A stretch of 64,000 nucleotides of DNA from Nematostella vectensis (Eukaryota; Cnidaria; Anthozoa; Actiniaria; Edwardsiidae): contig NC_064040.1 in NCBI RefSeq assembly GCF_932526225.1, forward strand, positions 1,488,001 to 1,552,000, given 5' to 3'. Position 1 is the stretch's first letter, and each line of letters opens with the position of its first letter. Under the pieces are notes generated by a model, which saw nothing but the letters and a program-made list of their open reading frames with translations, was not told the origin of the DNA and made no database searches. Shown piece by piece: positions 10,485 through 22,067 of this stretch. A program made the translations under genes and the position numbers.

Positions 10485-13400
10485 ATGATCGCTCTCGTTA
10501 GAACTTTCCTCGTCCTCGGCGCGTGGTCTTCCATGTAAGTGTGCCCACGAGTTCACTTGTGTGTCTTTCTCTTGTGTCAATACTGCTACTGATCGCTTGA
10601 CCTCTAATAGGTATTTTTCTGGTAATTCTAATTTCGTTTTGCTTCGCTTTCAAGATGCGTAGCTAACCCAATGACAGGGTCTCCGCACGCGACTAGGGTG
10701 AGTACCTATCGAGCTTTGTTCTACAAGTGTTTTCACGAGAAATTACCTGCTTTTTGCAGATGTTCCCATACGAAGTTTAAGGTTTAAAGTTTAACGTATG
10801 TTGGCAACAAATTATTTAAAGACAAAATTTGAAAAAATTGCTCAATCGACAAAGAACAAATCATTATTACAATGACAAATTTGCCTCATGTCGTCACCCT
10901 CGCTCTCCTGACTAGGCAAATTCTGATCTTCCTTTATGGTGTCCTGTGTGTGTATTTTTAAACTGGTATATCTGCATTAACATGGACCTGCTTTTTAAGC
11001 AGTACTTATTACCGGATATAGGGGTCATCCTTATAGGGCGTTTATCCCTAAGAGATAGCGATAACAAAATTGGCTCAGAATGAGAACGAAAGGGTTCAGA
11101 TACCGGCTGTGGATAACGAAAGGGTTCAGATACCGGCTGTGGATAACGAACGAAACAACAAAAGCAGGCAGTTGATTACTTCAGAATTTTATCTGAAAAA
11201 AAATATTTTAAAAATAGCTGGCCGGGTGTGGTTTGCCTAGTCCGGTTAAATGAAGTTTAGATGGGATTTTGAACACGAATTAGGATCACCGCTCATCCAT
11301 GTTTCCCACCAGAGGAAGTCCCACATGGCCCGAGATCGCTGGCTCGTGCACCGACACGAGATGGGAGATCCCGTAACGCCAGCCGGGATCACCTGGCTTG
11401 AACATTCTCATATCTTTCTCGTTCACAAATCGACAAGTCGATTTTCGTTACATCCATAGCGTGGCGAGCTTATCACTCTTTGGTGTCATTTGAAAATCTT
11501 ATGTTCTCTCGCTAGAGCGCAATACAGTCATTCAACCAGCTACATAGCCCCTCCTATAGCCAAAAAGGAATTGATGTAAATTTCAATAGTCAATTCCCAT
11601 GTAAATTCGTAGAGGAATGAACTACTAAAGTGTGCGAATAAGGTAGATATTATCGCTGAACTGTTTTTTTTCCTGCGCGGAGGGGACGCTGTCGGCGGTG
11701 CGTCTGTAATTAATTCCATCACTCAGTAGCACTGTCAGTAAATTGGTTATTTTTGTTTCGCCGGAGAAGGCGTCCGTCCACAAATGTGCGCTCAGTTCTC
11801 AAGGAATACCGGCAGATTTGTCGGTACCGCAAAAAAGGAAGATCAATAAATCAGCACAAACCAGCATTTAAATTCAATATAAAATGACTGACATCGGTCA
11901 AGTTCAAACATCCAACCGACAAGTACAGATGAGTTGCTCTTTGTTCTTCCTACGTCATCACCATGTATTTTGCCCAAGCACTGAATCAATTGAAGATAAA
12001 AGTGCTAATTTGCGGGTATGTTATTGTAGCCAATTACCTCTCGACGTCAATGGCGCGAAGTTCTGAACGCTCGCCTAGTTTGTCTTCTTATCTCTATTTA
12101 GTCATTACAAAGTATCGGTCTGTTATGTTCGCTCTCTCATCTCTCTCTTTAGGCATTACAAAATATCGGAATAGACCCGCAGAGCATGGCCATGGGCAGT
12201 GGGATCAGTGTCCCAAAGATCGCCTTTCTCTACTCAAGCAATAGCGGCAAATTTGTACGAATTCACAGCGCGCATGCGGATGGAGCAGGGAACAGGCAAG
12301 AAAACAAAGGTAAATACCCGAGTCTTTATCAGGTCAAGAGACCACACAGAAACAGAAGCACTGGCATAATGGAATACATACTTGAAAAACTATAACCCTC
12401 ACGCATGCGAACTGGGTTACCGTGATTAATACAAATACTGTACAAAATTAATCGCTTGATCGCTCAAAAGTATCCGTGGAAGATAAATGAGATCATGTCT
12501 ATTCATTGGGCAGCGTTTTGCAGCTTTCCTCGTGTAAATCACATCTTTCGACATTCATTAATATATTCTCCTTCCCTCTAGCCAAACTGATCATAGAGTC
12601 TACAGCATTTGGCGGTCAAGTGCGCGTCAGATCCTTTCACGATAATAAATACCTGTGTATAACAAGACATGGGGATATTAGCATTGAGGTAGGAGCTATT
12701 TCCTCGCAACACTCACATGCGACCGCATCGCCATTATCCCACGCGCGGTGCCTAACTCGCAGTATACGATCTGGTGAATTTCTTTAAGCGCCTTGTTTAT
12801 CATCAAGTCTTATTCTACTCGCTAGCCATCAAAACCTGATACTCAGGGTACAATCATCGCGGTGCCTTACTCGCAGTATACGATCTGGTGAATTTCTTTA
12901 AGCGCCTTGTTTATCGTCAAGTCTTATTCTACTCGCTAGCCATCAAAACCTGATACTCAGGGTACAATTATCAAGACGCTATTTTCTCGGCCCGTCTTCC
13001 TGGGGCTCTACGAGCTTGTCGTACTCAAAATTGATGTAGGACAAAATAATAAATATGGGTGCTTATCAATAAGTACTAGCTATGATCGATTGCAAATAAA
13101 TGTTGGACAAACAATTACGTATTTGCAGTAGAAAAGCGGAAATACTTCAAAACTTGATATAATTTTCAAAGTAAGCAAAAAAAAAATGCAAGGAAATACG
13201 ATGAGGTAAAGTAGTGTTTGTTTTCCTGTAAGTTTTACCAAAAGGAAATATCACTCATTTAGATCAATCAACTAAACTCAATAGAGTTGCACTCACTTGA
13301 GGGCGAGGCACATCCTCCGGTAGAGGCAGCTTTGCTCTAGTGGCAGTAATCGTGCAGCTTAACGTCTCATCATTAAGTAAAATCTGCAAAGGGTTGTTAG

Positions 13401-13916
13401 CACGGATATGGACGTTCTAACAAAGTCAATTGGCGGAAAACTATCCCGGATGTTACCGGAAGTTCCCGCCTTATGCAAATCACCGATTTCTCGTCCATCT
13501 TTGTGTTGCACTTGGCGTGATTCCCTTTCCTCGTCCCCGGGAAATATTTCCATAGAAAATTAAAACCTTATGTTTTCTAGAAATGTGTAAAACAGAAATG
13601 TTTGGTCTGAAGAGCAATTCATTCTAATAAAAGAAAAAAAAAAGAAAGAAAACGAATTAACATCGTCAACATATTTTCATGTGGTGCTAAACGTTTCACT
13701 TCCTTACTAATGCTTTTTCCTATTCTCTTATAGGAATCGGTACTAGGGAGATCCCTCGACCGATGTGCGTTTATCCAGAAGCAACAGAAAGGGTTTACCG
13801 TCTTTATCTCCAAAATCCACAAAACATGGGCTCTTGGAGTTCGAAACGATGGAAGGATAAAGCCGGCGAGGAAAACAACATCAACTCAAAGAGCAGCACA
13901 TTTTCTCGAGTTATAG
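10485..13916 (+). CDS. Secreted fibroblast growth factor family protein, five exons, 179 residues
   Basis: Exons 10485-10534, 10655-10697, 12153-12309, 12582-12688 and 13734-13916 all have GT-AG borders and compatible phases, giving one open frame of 180 codons including the TAG at 13914-13916. Residues 1-16 (MIALVRTFLVLGAWSS) form a signal peptide. From about residue 51 the sequence has the beta-trefoil pattern of FGFs: FLYSSNSGKFVRIHS, then IIESTAFGGQVRVRSFHDNK and YLCITRHGDI, then CAFIQKQQKGFTVFIS and TWALGVRNDGRIKP, closing with a hydrophobic AAHFLEL in the place of the usual final strand. FGFs bind receptor tyrosine kinases outside the cell. The conserved Cys of the C-x-F motif is present. 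The final four residues and the stop fall in the first unit of a minisatellite. The FGF subfamily cannot be assigned by eye. Confidence 0.85.
12745..12972. repeat. 114-bp tandem duplication in FGF intron 4
   Basis: GCGGTGCCTAACTCGCAGTA at 12745 recurs with one change at 12859, and the following 90 bases are almost identical (CATCAAAACCTGATACTCAG in both). A recent local duplication between exons 4 and 5; no exon is involved. Confidence 0.9.
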
Positions 13917-14172
13917 ATGACCGCGATTTCTAGAGTTATAGGATGACCGTGATTTCTAGGGTTATAGGATGACCGCAATTTCTCGAATTATAGGATGACT
14001 GCAATTTCTCGAATTATAGGATGACCGCGATTTCTAGAGTTATAGGATGACCGCGATTTCTCGAGTTATAGGATGACCGCGATTTCGCGAGTTATAAGAT
14101 GACTGCAATTACTCGAGTTATACGATGACCGCAATTTCTCGTTTTAGAATGACCGCAAGTTATCGTGTTATA
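13905..14172. repeat. 27-bp minisatellite overlapping the FGF stop codon
   Basis: Units of the form TTTCTCGAGTTATAGGATGA plus CCGCGA run from the FGF stop codon to about 14170, roughly ten copies with drift (CTCGAATTATAG, CTAGAGTTATAG). The first unit supplies the FGF codons for Phe-Leu-Glu-Leu and the TAG. A candidate poly(A) signal AATAAA follows at 14407-14412. Confidence 0.85.
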
Positions 14173-14442
14173 GGATCATTATGAGAGTAACATACTATGA
14201 TAAAATATTTATTGCTTAAAAAATATTTTATATGTTATATGCTGACAAATTCTATGTAGACCTATCTTAAAGTTATTTATTATTTCATCTTTAAAAGAAA
14301 AAGATTGTAAATATTTATTTAAAGATTTTAGAAGTATGTATATTTTGGATAATTTTTATACAAAAGAACTATTTATTATCATTATAAGTTATATAAATTA
14401 TTTGTGAATAAAAAAAATGAAAGCCTAAAAAAAGTCCTCAAG

Positions 14443-14992
14443 ACAAGTACATAAGTATGTGTGTCAGGTATTTGAGTGTGTGTGACACGTACATAAGTAT
14501 GTGTGTCAGGTATAAGAGGGTGCGTGACAAGTACATAAGTATGTGTCAGGTATAAGAGGGTGCGTGACAAGTACATAAGTACGTGTGTCAGGTATTTGAG
14601 TTTGTGTGACATACATTTTTATGTGTTAGGTATTTGAGTGTGCGTGACACGTACATAAGTATGTGTGACAAGTATTTGAGTGTGCGTGACATACATTATT
14701 ATGTGTGTCAGGTATTTGAGTTTGCGTGACACGTACATTAGTATGTGTGTCAGGTATTTGAGTGTGCGTGACAAGTACATAAATATGTGTGTCAGGTATT
14801 TGAGTGTGCGTGAACGTACATAAGTATGTGTGTCAGGTATTTGAGTGTGCGTGACAAGTACATAAGTATGTGTGTCAGGTATTTGAGTGTGTGACACGTA
14901 CATAAATATGTGTGTCAGGTATTTGAGTGTGCGTGACAAGTACATAAGTATGTGTGTCAGATATTTGAGTGTGCGTGACACGTACATAAGTA
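14443..14992. repeat. 42-bp minisatellite, left segment
   Basis: The unit is GTACATAAGTATGTGTGTCA followed by GGTATTTGAGTGTGCGTGAC and AA. The same array continues at 26031-28382 and 36062-36160, so it was one tract before mobile elements split it. At 14500-14590 are unusual units with TATAAGAGGGTGCGTGAC, which also appear at the far right end of the tract. Confidence 0.93.
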
Positions 14993-15472
14993 TGGTGGCC
15001 GATCGCTGCCGTTCGATTTCTTTATTTTCTTGGAGGAAAAATCACATTTTTTTCATTAAAAAGCAAAATAAATTGTAAAACAAAAATAATTTAAAGCGAA
15101 ATCGATGTTAAATGCAAACTAAATTGTAAAACCAAAACAATTTCAAAGCGAAATCAAAGTTAAAACCAAAATGAATTGTTAAACAAAGTATTCTGAAAGC
15201 GAAATCAAATCTAAAATCAAACTTAATTGTAAACAAAAACAATTTGAAAGCGAAATCAATGTTAAAAGCAAAATGATTATAAAATCTCGTCGGCCTATCG
15301 CTGCCATAGTATCCCATGGTGCACATCGGCCCTAAGCATAATAAAAAGCGAAGAGTACAGACTTTATTCTTCTAAACGCTTATTCGAGAGACCCCTTTCT
15401 TAGAGATCTGTCCCATTGGGCCTTGTTTTTGTCCCTAGAGAAACATTGCAAGGCAGCACGACAACGAAAACC
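14993..15472. repeat. Left inverted arm, outer part (inner part at 16860-17008)
   Basis: AT-rich sequence with imperfect 40-45 bp internal repeats built on AAAGCGAAATCAA and TAAATTGTAAAAC. It matches the complement of 25535-26030 over its whole length. The inner part, 16860-17008, just before the transposase ATG, contains CCCCTCACGTGTGTTTG and a Cys-rich-looking GC block and matches 25376-25530. Confidence 0.85.
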
Positions 15473-16855
15473 TGTACAGGACCCGAAACGATCCCCAAAA
15501 GTACCCCAACTGATCCCGGGACCCGGAACGATCCCCAAAAGTACCCCAACTGATCCCGGGACCCGAAACGATCCCCAAAAAGTATGGATACAAAAGTACC
15601 CCAACTGATCCCGGGACCCGAAACGATCCCCAAAAGTACCCCAACTGATCCCGGGACCCGAAACGATCCCCAAAAGTATGGATACAAAAGTACCCCAACT
15701 GATCCCGGGACCCGAAACGATCCCAAAAGTACCCCAACTGATCCCGGGACCCGAAACGATCCCCAAAAGTTCCCCAACTGATCCCGGGACCCGAAACGAT
15801 CTCCAAGAGTCCCCGAAATGAACCCCAAGGAATTACAGTAATGGTCAACTAAAGGAATGTGTAAGGATTGGCTTTCAGTTTTAAAAACATATGAAATATT
15901 TAGCTTAGTTTGTGTTATTAAAAGGGAATTTACATTAACTAAAACTATAGTATTAAAACTTTTATATACGACTGCGGGGGAAATACAGTGGTTGAGTCAG
16001 AAATTGGGGTCAACTAACAATTCCTGTGATAGTAATTTGAGGAGCCCGGCGTGGATAACTCATTTTTACATAACAAGCCATAGGAACAAGACATAGGAAG
16101 CGAAATGTTTTAAAGTTATTTTTTGGCATGTTTGTTTTCGGTGAATGAAAGACCTATCATATCATGATATCATGCAGGGGTGTACGCACGACTACATGAG
16201 GAAATTCAAAACTCACATAACATTGCTTTCACATCCTCTTAATATTTTGCATCGGTAGTAGAAGGGTTGTTCGAGTGTATTACTTAGTGTTTTTTTGTCA
16301 TCCCATCTTCTCGGCCAAACCAGCTGCCTAAAATGTGTCGGTAAATATCCGCTCGTGTGAACAAGGATTTCGTGGTGAAATACATGTTTGGTTGTCAGAT
16401 GAATATTAATTTTTAGGGGTGATGTTTACCGGAAATGAGATTTATAGAGTCATGTGTCGGAACCGCAAAATGTTAAGAGTGTGATGGAAGGTCAAAAGTT
16501 TGGTTGATCTGAGCAAAGCTGTGCTATGTTTATGCTATATTCATTTCAGTAGCAATTTAAAGTTGTGTATTTGTTTTGGACTCTGTTTATGGGTTTGACG
16601 CCGGGCAATGTAATAAATAGAAGTATTGTGTTGGAATTTAATATTTTTAAGTCACGTTGTTTAGAAATCGAGTCGCTGTTAACCCTTTATTATGCTGCAA
16701 GAATTGCATATATTTCTTCTGCTTTCCCTTTGTCCATTACCGCAATTCCTTGGGGTTGATTTCGGGGACTCCTCGGTATCGTTTCGGGTCCGAGGATCAG
16801 TTGGGGTACTTTTGGGGATCATTTCGGGTCCTGGGATCGTTTCGGGTCCTGTACA
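15473..16855. mobile_element. 1.38-kb non-autonomous element with repeat-array terminal inverted repeats
   Basis: It begins TGTACAGGACCCGAAACGAT and ends with the complement (…GGGTCCTGTACA at 16844-16855). It interrupts the left transposon arm, and the 4-bp AACC is present on both sides (15469-15472, 16856-16859). Comparison with the uninterrupted right arm confirms the exact empty site. Both ends consist of copies of a 40-bp unit: about eight on the left, two on the right. The middle (15820-16760) is AT-rich and codes for nothing recognisable. Confidence 0.85.
15478..15815. repeat. 40-bp tandem array forming the left end of the 15473-16855 element
   Basis: Units of ACCCGAAACGATCCCCAAAA plus GTACCCCAACTGATCCCGGG; two units carry an extra GTATGGATACAA. 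Inverted copies at 16774-16850 form the other end. Confidence 0.9.
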
Positions 16856-17437
16856 AACCCCTCACGTGTGTTTGTTTTGTAAGGAAAGTTAGCTGACTTG
16901 CGCTGTTGGGGGCGCGGGGCTCGGATGATGAAGTGGATTGTGTCTGTCAACAGGCACAATCGGCAAGTGTCGGTTCAAGACCGCCCGATGATATCGGATA
17001 GGCGAAGTCTCTCTAAACATGGCGTCCAGTGGAGGATACTTTCGTAACGATTTGTGGAAGGAAGATACAAACCTCAAAGATGATCTAAAGAAATATGTTA
17101 ATCAACTTTTGAAAAGAAACGAGATATTGAGTTATATGCAGAGGGATTATCATCATTACACATGGAGTATTCGCTCCCTGGATCGCCGGCTTCGTCACTT
17201 CAGTATTTATTATACCGACACTACCGTGACTCTTGAAGAAGTAAAGGATGCAGTAAAAGAAGAACTGGACGGGCCAGGGAAACTGCTTGGTTATCGCGCC
17301 ATGCATAAGAAGATAAGACAGCAGGATGATTTAAACGTCCCGAGGGATTTAGTACATGACGTAATGTTAGAGTTAGACCCAGAAGGTCTTCAAAATCGTT
17401 CCGTTGTTCAGAAAAAGAAAAAAGCCAAAGGGGTATT

Positions 17438-17584
17438 TGTCTTGATTTTCTAGGCAATATTTATTAGAAAACAACAACGTAGTTTACAAGGTCCGAGCTG
17501 TGTCAGCCATGCTTTCATGAGTGCGTCCTATTCTAAGTGACGTCACGTAAAACTACAAGAGACTGTCAATCAACTATCGTGACA
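17438..17584 (-). repeat. 3' LTR of the Ty3/Gypsy element
   Basis: Starts TGTCTTGATTTTCTAGG on the plus strand and ends ATCGTGACA. It differs from the other LTR at about three sites (for example CAATAT/TAATAT near 17455). It splits the transposase codon sequence exactly. Confidence 0.95.
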
Positions 17585-17594
17585 TCTCCCCCCT
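17585..17594 (-). promoter_or_regulatory. Polypurine tract
   Basis: On the minus strand AGGGGGGAGA lies directly before the 3' LTR (TGTCACG...), the position of the plus-strand primer in LTR elements. Confidence 0.75.
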
Positions 17595-17671
17595 AAAAGG
17601 AGATACTGCTTATCAAACGTAATATGAACTTTATAGTCTTAATATTAGTCCTTAGAACTCTTCAATGTATT

Positions 17672-18022
17672 TCATTGGCTTTTTAACAGTTCTACCACTA
17701 CGGTTTTAAGCTCCCTAGTATTAGCATCATCAAACTGCTCAGCTCCTGTAGAGTCATCAACATCTTGAGTGTCATCGCTCTTGACATCCTCTTCTTCTGG
17801 TAGCTCGTAGGGAATAATATCTTGATCCATCCCAGCTGAAGGACGTAAATGACGACGATTTCGCTTAAGAAGACTTGAGTTAGACGTTTCTACGATGTAC
17901 GATCTGTTACGAGTGTCTGCTGCAACAATTCGACCTTGCGTTTTCCATCCTTTTTCATTATCAAGTTTGACTCTTACTTGATCTCCTTCTTCGAGTACAG
18001 GTAGTGATCGAACGCCGTGCAA
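17672..18022 (-). pseudogene. Ty3/Gypsy integrase C-terminal region, shifted frame
   Basis: Reads LPVLEEGDQVRVKLDNEKGW and RIVAADTRNRSYIVET, the chromodomain-free C-terminal integrase part with a GDQVRV strand, followed by an acidic tail (PEEEDVKSDD). It continues the integrase from the ORF ending at 17974 after a one-base frameshift near 18010. Confidence 0.8.
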
Positions 18023-19536
18023 TCATCGAATGACTTCTTGTATCTCTGCTTAGTTTTCTCGTCGGCTTTTCTCACCTCTTTGTGATTTGGCGTCTTTGGA
18101 TGTAAATTATCAGTTAGTATAGGCAATCTTGTGTGTATTTCGCGACCCATTATAAGCTTACAAGGACTTTCCTTTGTGGCTTGTGTCGGTGTTGCTCTAT
18201 CAGTCATCAATGCTAAGAAAGGATCCTCTTGTTTCAGAATCCTTTTCGCAATTCGTACTCCACTTTCCGCTTCACCATTTCCTTGAGGGAAATGTGGGGT
18301 CGATGGATCGTGCGTAAAACCATACTCCTTACTGAACTCCTCGAACTCCTTAGATGTGAACTGAGGTCCCCCATCACTCTTAACTAGTTCGGGTATTCCC
18401 CATCTCGCAAACATGTTCTTAAGTTCACCAATCACTCGTTTGGAGGTAGTATGAGGTGACTTTGTAGTGTGCGCGATTTCAATATACCTTGAATAGTAGT
18501 CTGTGACGATAAGATAATCTTGACCATCCGACATTGCAAGATCTGCTGCAATCATCTGCCATGGTCTATCTAGTAGGGGTGTGGTTCTTAGAGGTTCCTT
18601 CCTCTGCGTAGGCTGGTTTACTAAACAGAATTCACATGACGCAACCTTCTGTGCGATACCTCTGCTTAAACCAGGCCACCAGACGGAGAGACGTGCTCTC
18701 TCATGGCACTTTGTTACACCCTGGTGTCGATCATGGATTCTGTCCAAGACGTAACCGCGCATCGATTCTGGGATCACAATACGGCTTCCAAACACGAGCT
18801 TGCCATTGACTTCTGATAGTTCGTTACGAATTCCAAAATACTCTCGTATTTCTTCGGGAACCTGTTTTGGATGCATCGGCCATCCATTTCTAACGTATTC
18901 CAATACTAATTTAAGCTTAGAATCTTCCTGAGTTTCTTGCTCTATCTCTCGAAGTTTATCTTTCGCAATTCTAGTGTTCACTACTGAGTCTACGTATGCT
19001 TTAACATCTTCGCTGTCTGACACATTTGACTTAAGTGGGTTTCTGCTCAGTGTGTCTGCTATTATAAGTTCCTTACCAGGTATGTGCACTGCTTTCGCAT
19101 TAAACCTCATCAGGCGCATTAGCAGGCGTTGACATCTCACGGGTGTCTTATCCAAATCCTTACAGTTAATCAGCGGTGCTAGCGGTTTGTGATCTGTAAG
19201 AAGTGTGAAAGATTCTAGACCAATCAGATAACGTGAAAATCTCTCACAAGCCCACACGGATGCCAAACATTCCTTCTCGATCTGCGAGTATCTGGTCTCT
19301 GCTGGTGTTAGTGTTCGCGAGCAGAATGCTACTGGACGCAATGTCCCTTTGTCCTCCTGAAGTAGAACTCCCCCGATTCCGTAGCTACTAGCGTCTGCGC
19401 TAACAGTGATCGCCTTGTTTGGATCGTAAAATGTTAGAACTGGCGTTGTGGATACCATCTCTTTGACCTTATCAAAGGCTTCTTGTTGTACTTCGGTCCA
19501 CTGCCAGACTGTATCTGACTTAAGCAAGTCGTTCAT
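17974..19536 (-). pseudogene. Ty3/Gypsy RNase H and integrase
   Basis: RNase H: SADASSYGIGGVLLQED, EKECLASVWACERF, LLTDHKPL. Integrase: the H2C2 zinc finger HDRHQGVTKCHERAR...CEFC, then the catalytic core with AADLAM, VKSDGGPQFTS and PQGNGEAESGV, which give the D, D and E. The frame is open for 520 codons, the longest intact part of the element. It is cut at its C-terminus by a frameshift, and its N-terminal link to the reverse transcriptase is broken by a LINE tail. Confidence 0.92.
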
Positions 19537-19556
19537 TGGAGCCGTGACTGTGGATA

Positions 19557-19600
19557 AGTTGGGTAGGAATTTGCCAAGGTAGTTGGCAAATTCCTACCCA
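19557..19600. repeat. Perfect hairpin at the LINE 5' junction
   Basis: TTGGGTAGGAATTTGCCA, 7-base loop, then its 18-base complement. One arm belongs to the retrotransposon sequence encoding NYLGKFLPN; the other is an inverted duplicate made at the insertion point. Confidence 0.85.
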
Positions 19601-19949
19601 ACCATGCTTCTTTCAAGCGCGCTTTATTAAATTACTACTTAAATGCTCTTTCGATAACTTACGATCCAGAGGATCCGCGCTCATGGAAATCTGTCTGCCT
19701 CACCTGCAATCGGGCCAGGGTGCTAACGCACCAAATTTCATGTTGTTTCTAATTTAGTTTTTGTGACCTTGTAACTTTTACACATTTTAAACTCGGGTCC
19801 GCCGTAATTGGCCTAGCTGTGGCGGATACCCTGCCCTTTCGTTATTGTATGTATTTATGTTCTGTTTCTTATGTATAACGTATTATGTATGTGTATTTTT
19901 TTTCTCCGTGGGCAAAGTCAATAAATAAAATAAATAAATAAATAAAAAA
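19600..19949 (+). mobile_element. 5'-truncated non-LTR retrotransposon (LINE) 3' end
   Basis: About 350 bp of non-coding sequence ending in GGGCAAAGTCAATAAATAAA and an (AATA)n/A tail at 19918-19949. It lies between the coding sequence for RQATGM and NYLGKF of the reverse transcriptase/RNase H linker, so it is an insertion into the Ty3 element. Short CATGC is present at both junctions (near 19602 and 19950). The LINE clade cannot be told from the 3' UTR alone. Confidence 0.75.
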
Positions 19950-20831
19950 TCATGCCTGTCGCTTGGCGTAACTCACTGACATTCTCTGGCGCTGCGAGTG
20001 CTTGGATAGCTCTCACTTTCTCGGGGTTTGGACTAATGCCTTGCTGGTTAATCACATGTCCGAAATAAGAGATTTCTTTCTTTCGGAACTCACACTTTTC
20101 TTTGTTCAGCTTCAAGCCCGATTCTTCAATGATCTTCAAAGTCTCGCGTAATCTTTTGTCTTGTTCTTCCGGGGTTTTCCCGACGATAATGACGTCATTC
20201 ATTATCGCGTATGCTCCTTCTTGGTTCTTCAACAAATCTGTCATGCATCGCTGGAATATCTCGGGTGCAGAGGTTATACCAAACGGCAATCTTCGGAAAT
20301 AAAATCTGCCTTGTGGTGTGATAAAGGTCGTAAGCTTTGCGCTTTCATCTGTGAGGGGTATTTGCCAAAATCCACTTGACGCGTCGAGCTTTGAAATAAC
20401 AAGGTCGCTCCAACCATCTTGGGCGCAACATCATCAAGGGTTGGCAGGACATATCTCTCTCGCTTCACAGATTCATTTAGTCGTCTCAGATCAACACAAA
20501 TCCTGACCTTCTCATTACTCTTTGCGACTGGAATCATAGGCGCGCACCAATCAGTAGGCTCTGTAATTTCCTCAATTATACCTTCGCGCTTTATTCTATC
20601 CAGCTCACTCTCGACTTTAGGTAAGAGTGGGAACGGGATTCGTCTGGCGGTATTGACGTGATACGGTTGTGCACCCTCTCGTAACTCGATTTTCACTGGC
20701 GCACAATTAAGAAGACCAATATCTCCGAATACGTCAAACGAAACTTCTCCGACTCTGTGTACTAGACCCATTTTACAAGCAGTGTACCGTCCTAGTAAAT
20801 TGTTCACTTGCTCTCCTGCAATAACAAACAT
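19950..20831 (-). pseudogene. Ty3/Gypsy reverse transcriptase, frameshifted, with altered active-site box
   Basis: The fingers and palm start in VKIELREGAQPYHVNTARRI, IIEEITEPTDWCAPMIPV, VRICVDLRRLNESV. After a frameshift near 20290 it continues MPFGITSAPEIFQR and GLKLNKEKCEFRKKEISYFG. The catalytic box reads AIMNDVIIVG, where Ty3-type enzymes have Y-x-D-D, so the first Asp is Asn. The enzyme would be inactive even if the frame were intact. Confidence 0.88.
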
Positions 20832-20840
20832 CTTAACCTG

Positions 20841-21131
20841 TTATGCCTCCCCATTTAGCTTAGCTTCAGTCAGAAATTGTCCTTTACAGATCAGTTTTCC
20901 TCCTGGACTTGAAATATCAGCGCGCTCTGGCTCTAGCTTTGGAGGGTTTGGGAGATGATTATAAGTCGATTCCGACAAAACTGTAATATCAGCCCCCGTG
21001 TCAATCTTGAAATTAACAGGTTTGTTGATTAACAAATCAACTGTCCATGGATTCTTTGTTCCGTCCGATTCTACATCTCCTAAGAAAAATCGCTGGTCTC
21101 CCTGTGGTTGTGTAACCTCATTAGCATTCAT
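20841..21131 (-). pseudogene. Ty3/Gypsy aspartic protease
   Basis: VNFKIDTGADITVLSESTYN contains the D-T-G-A active site of retropepsins. The frame is continuous with the gag zinc knuckle upstream, so gag and pol were one reading frame in this family. It ends before the reverse transcriptase ORF through a stop at about 20839. Confidence 0.85.
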
Positions 21132-21523
21132 AGGTGGCGAATGACAAGCTGCCGCAAAATGATTGTATTTATTACACTTGTTGCACTTTTTTCCTTTAGC
21201 GGGACAAACAACATTATTTGCGTGTGTGCGGGCGCACCTGTCGCATTTCTTAGCTCCTGTTTTTTCCCTTGCCCCTTGTTTTGTTCTTTGAACTTCCGGT
21301 TTCTACCCTGCGTGCGGGAGCCCTGTGGTTTACGGTGAACTTCTTCGAGCAATTTGTTTGGACTTTGGTCTGAAATTTGAGATTTGATCAACTCGGATTG
21401 TCGAGCCATTTGTATTGCTGAATCCAGGTTTAAATCTGATTTCATTTGTAACTTCTTAGATAGTTCTTTATCTAGAGTTCCAATGACAATTCTATCTCTA
21501 ATTTGCTCGTCCTTTAGATCCCA

Positions 21524-21702
21524 TGTATCGTTTCTTAGCTGAAGGGACGATGAAGAACGGAGAAAGAACACCGAGACATATGAGACGACTTTAGTCTTTA
21601 TCTCAAAGAACAACAACTACAAGTCTACAAAACTCGTACAAGCGTGTCTACGCACGTGGTGTGTGACGTCACCGGAAGTTGTATAAACCGGATATCGTTA
21701 CA
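21524..21702. mobile_element. Solo LTR inserted in gag
   Basis: On the minus strand it starts TGTAACGATATCCGG and ends AACGATACA (TG...CA), 179 bp. The flanks are CCCA (21520-21523) and CCCCA (21703-21707), a target duplication of 4-5 bp with one base lost. The gag frame reads sensibly when the insert is skipped. It contains a GTATAAA box, as expected of an LTR promoter. Confidence 0.75.
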
Positions 21703-22067
21703 CCCCAAATTCACAATATTCAGCTAATTCGTACAGGTTTCTTATAAATGATTCTGCCGATTCTCCCGGTATTTGAGATCTCTGATGGAATTTTGTTCGC
21801 TCATGAATGACATTTCTCTTTGGAATAAAATAATCATCATATTTCTTTTGGACTTTCTCTAAGTCTTTCTTGTCAGCTCCTAACCCAAAATCAAAGGACT
21901 TGAGAATGTTTTCCGCTTCAATTCCCATTAAATAAACGAGCGTGCTCACCTGTATTTCCCCTTCTTCCTTCGTAAGTTTCGTAGCAATTGCGTATCGCTC
22001 GAACTTCTGCTTCCATTTCGGCCACTTTAAAGGCTTGGTGAAGTCGAAGAACTCCGGTGGATTCAGG

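Noticed and set aside
17085-17457. Minus-strand ORFs overlapping the transposase exon
   Set aside because: Shadow frames of the plus-strand coding exon without motifs.
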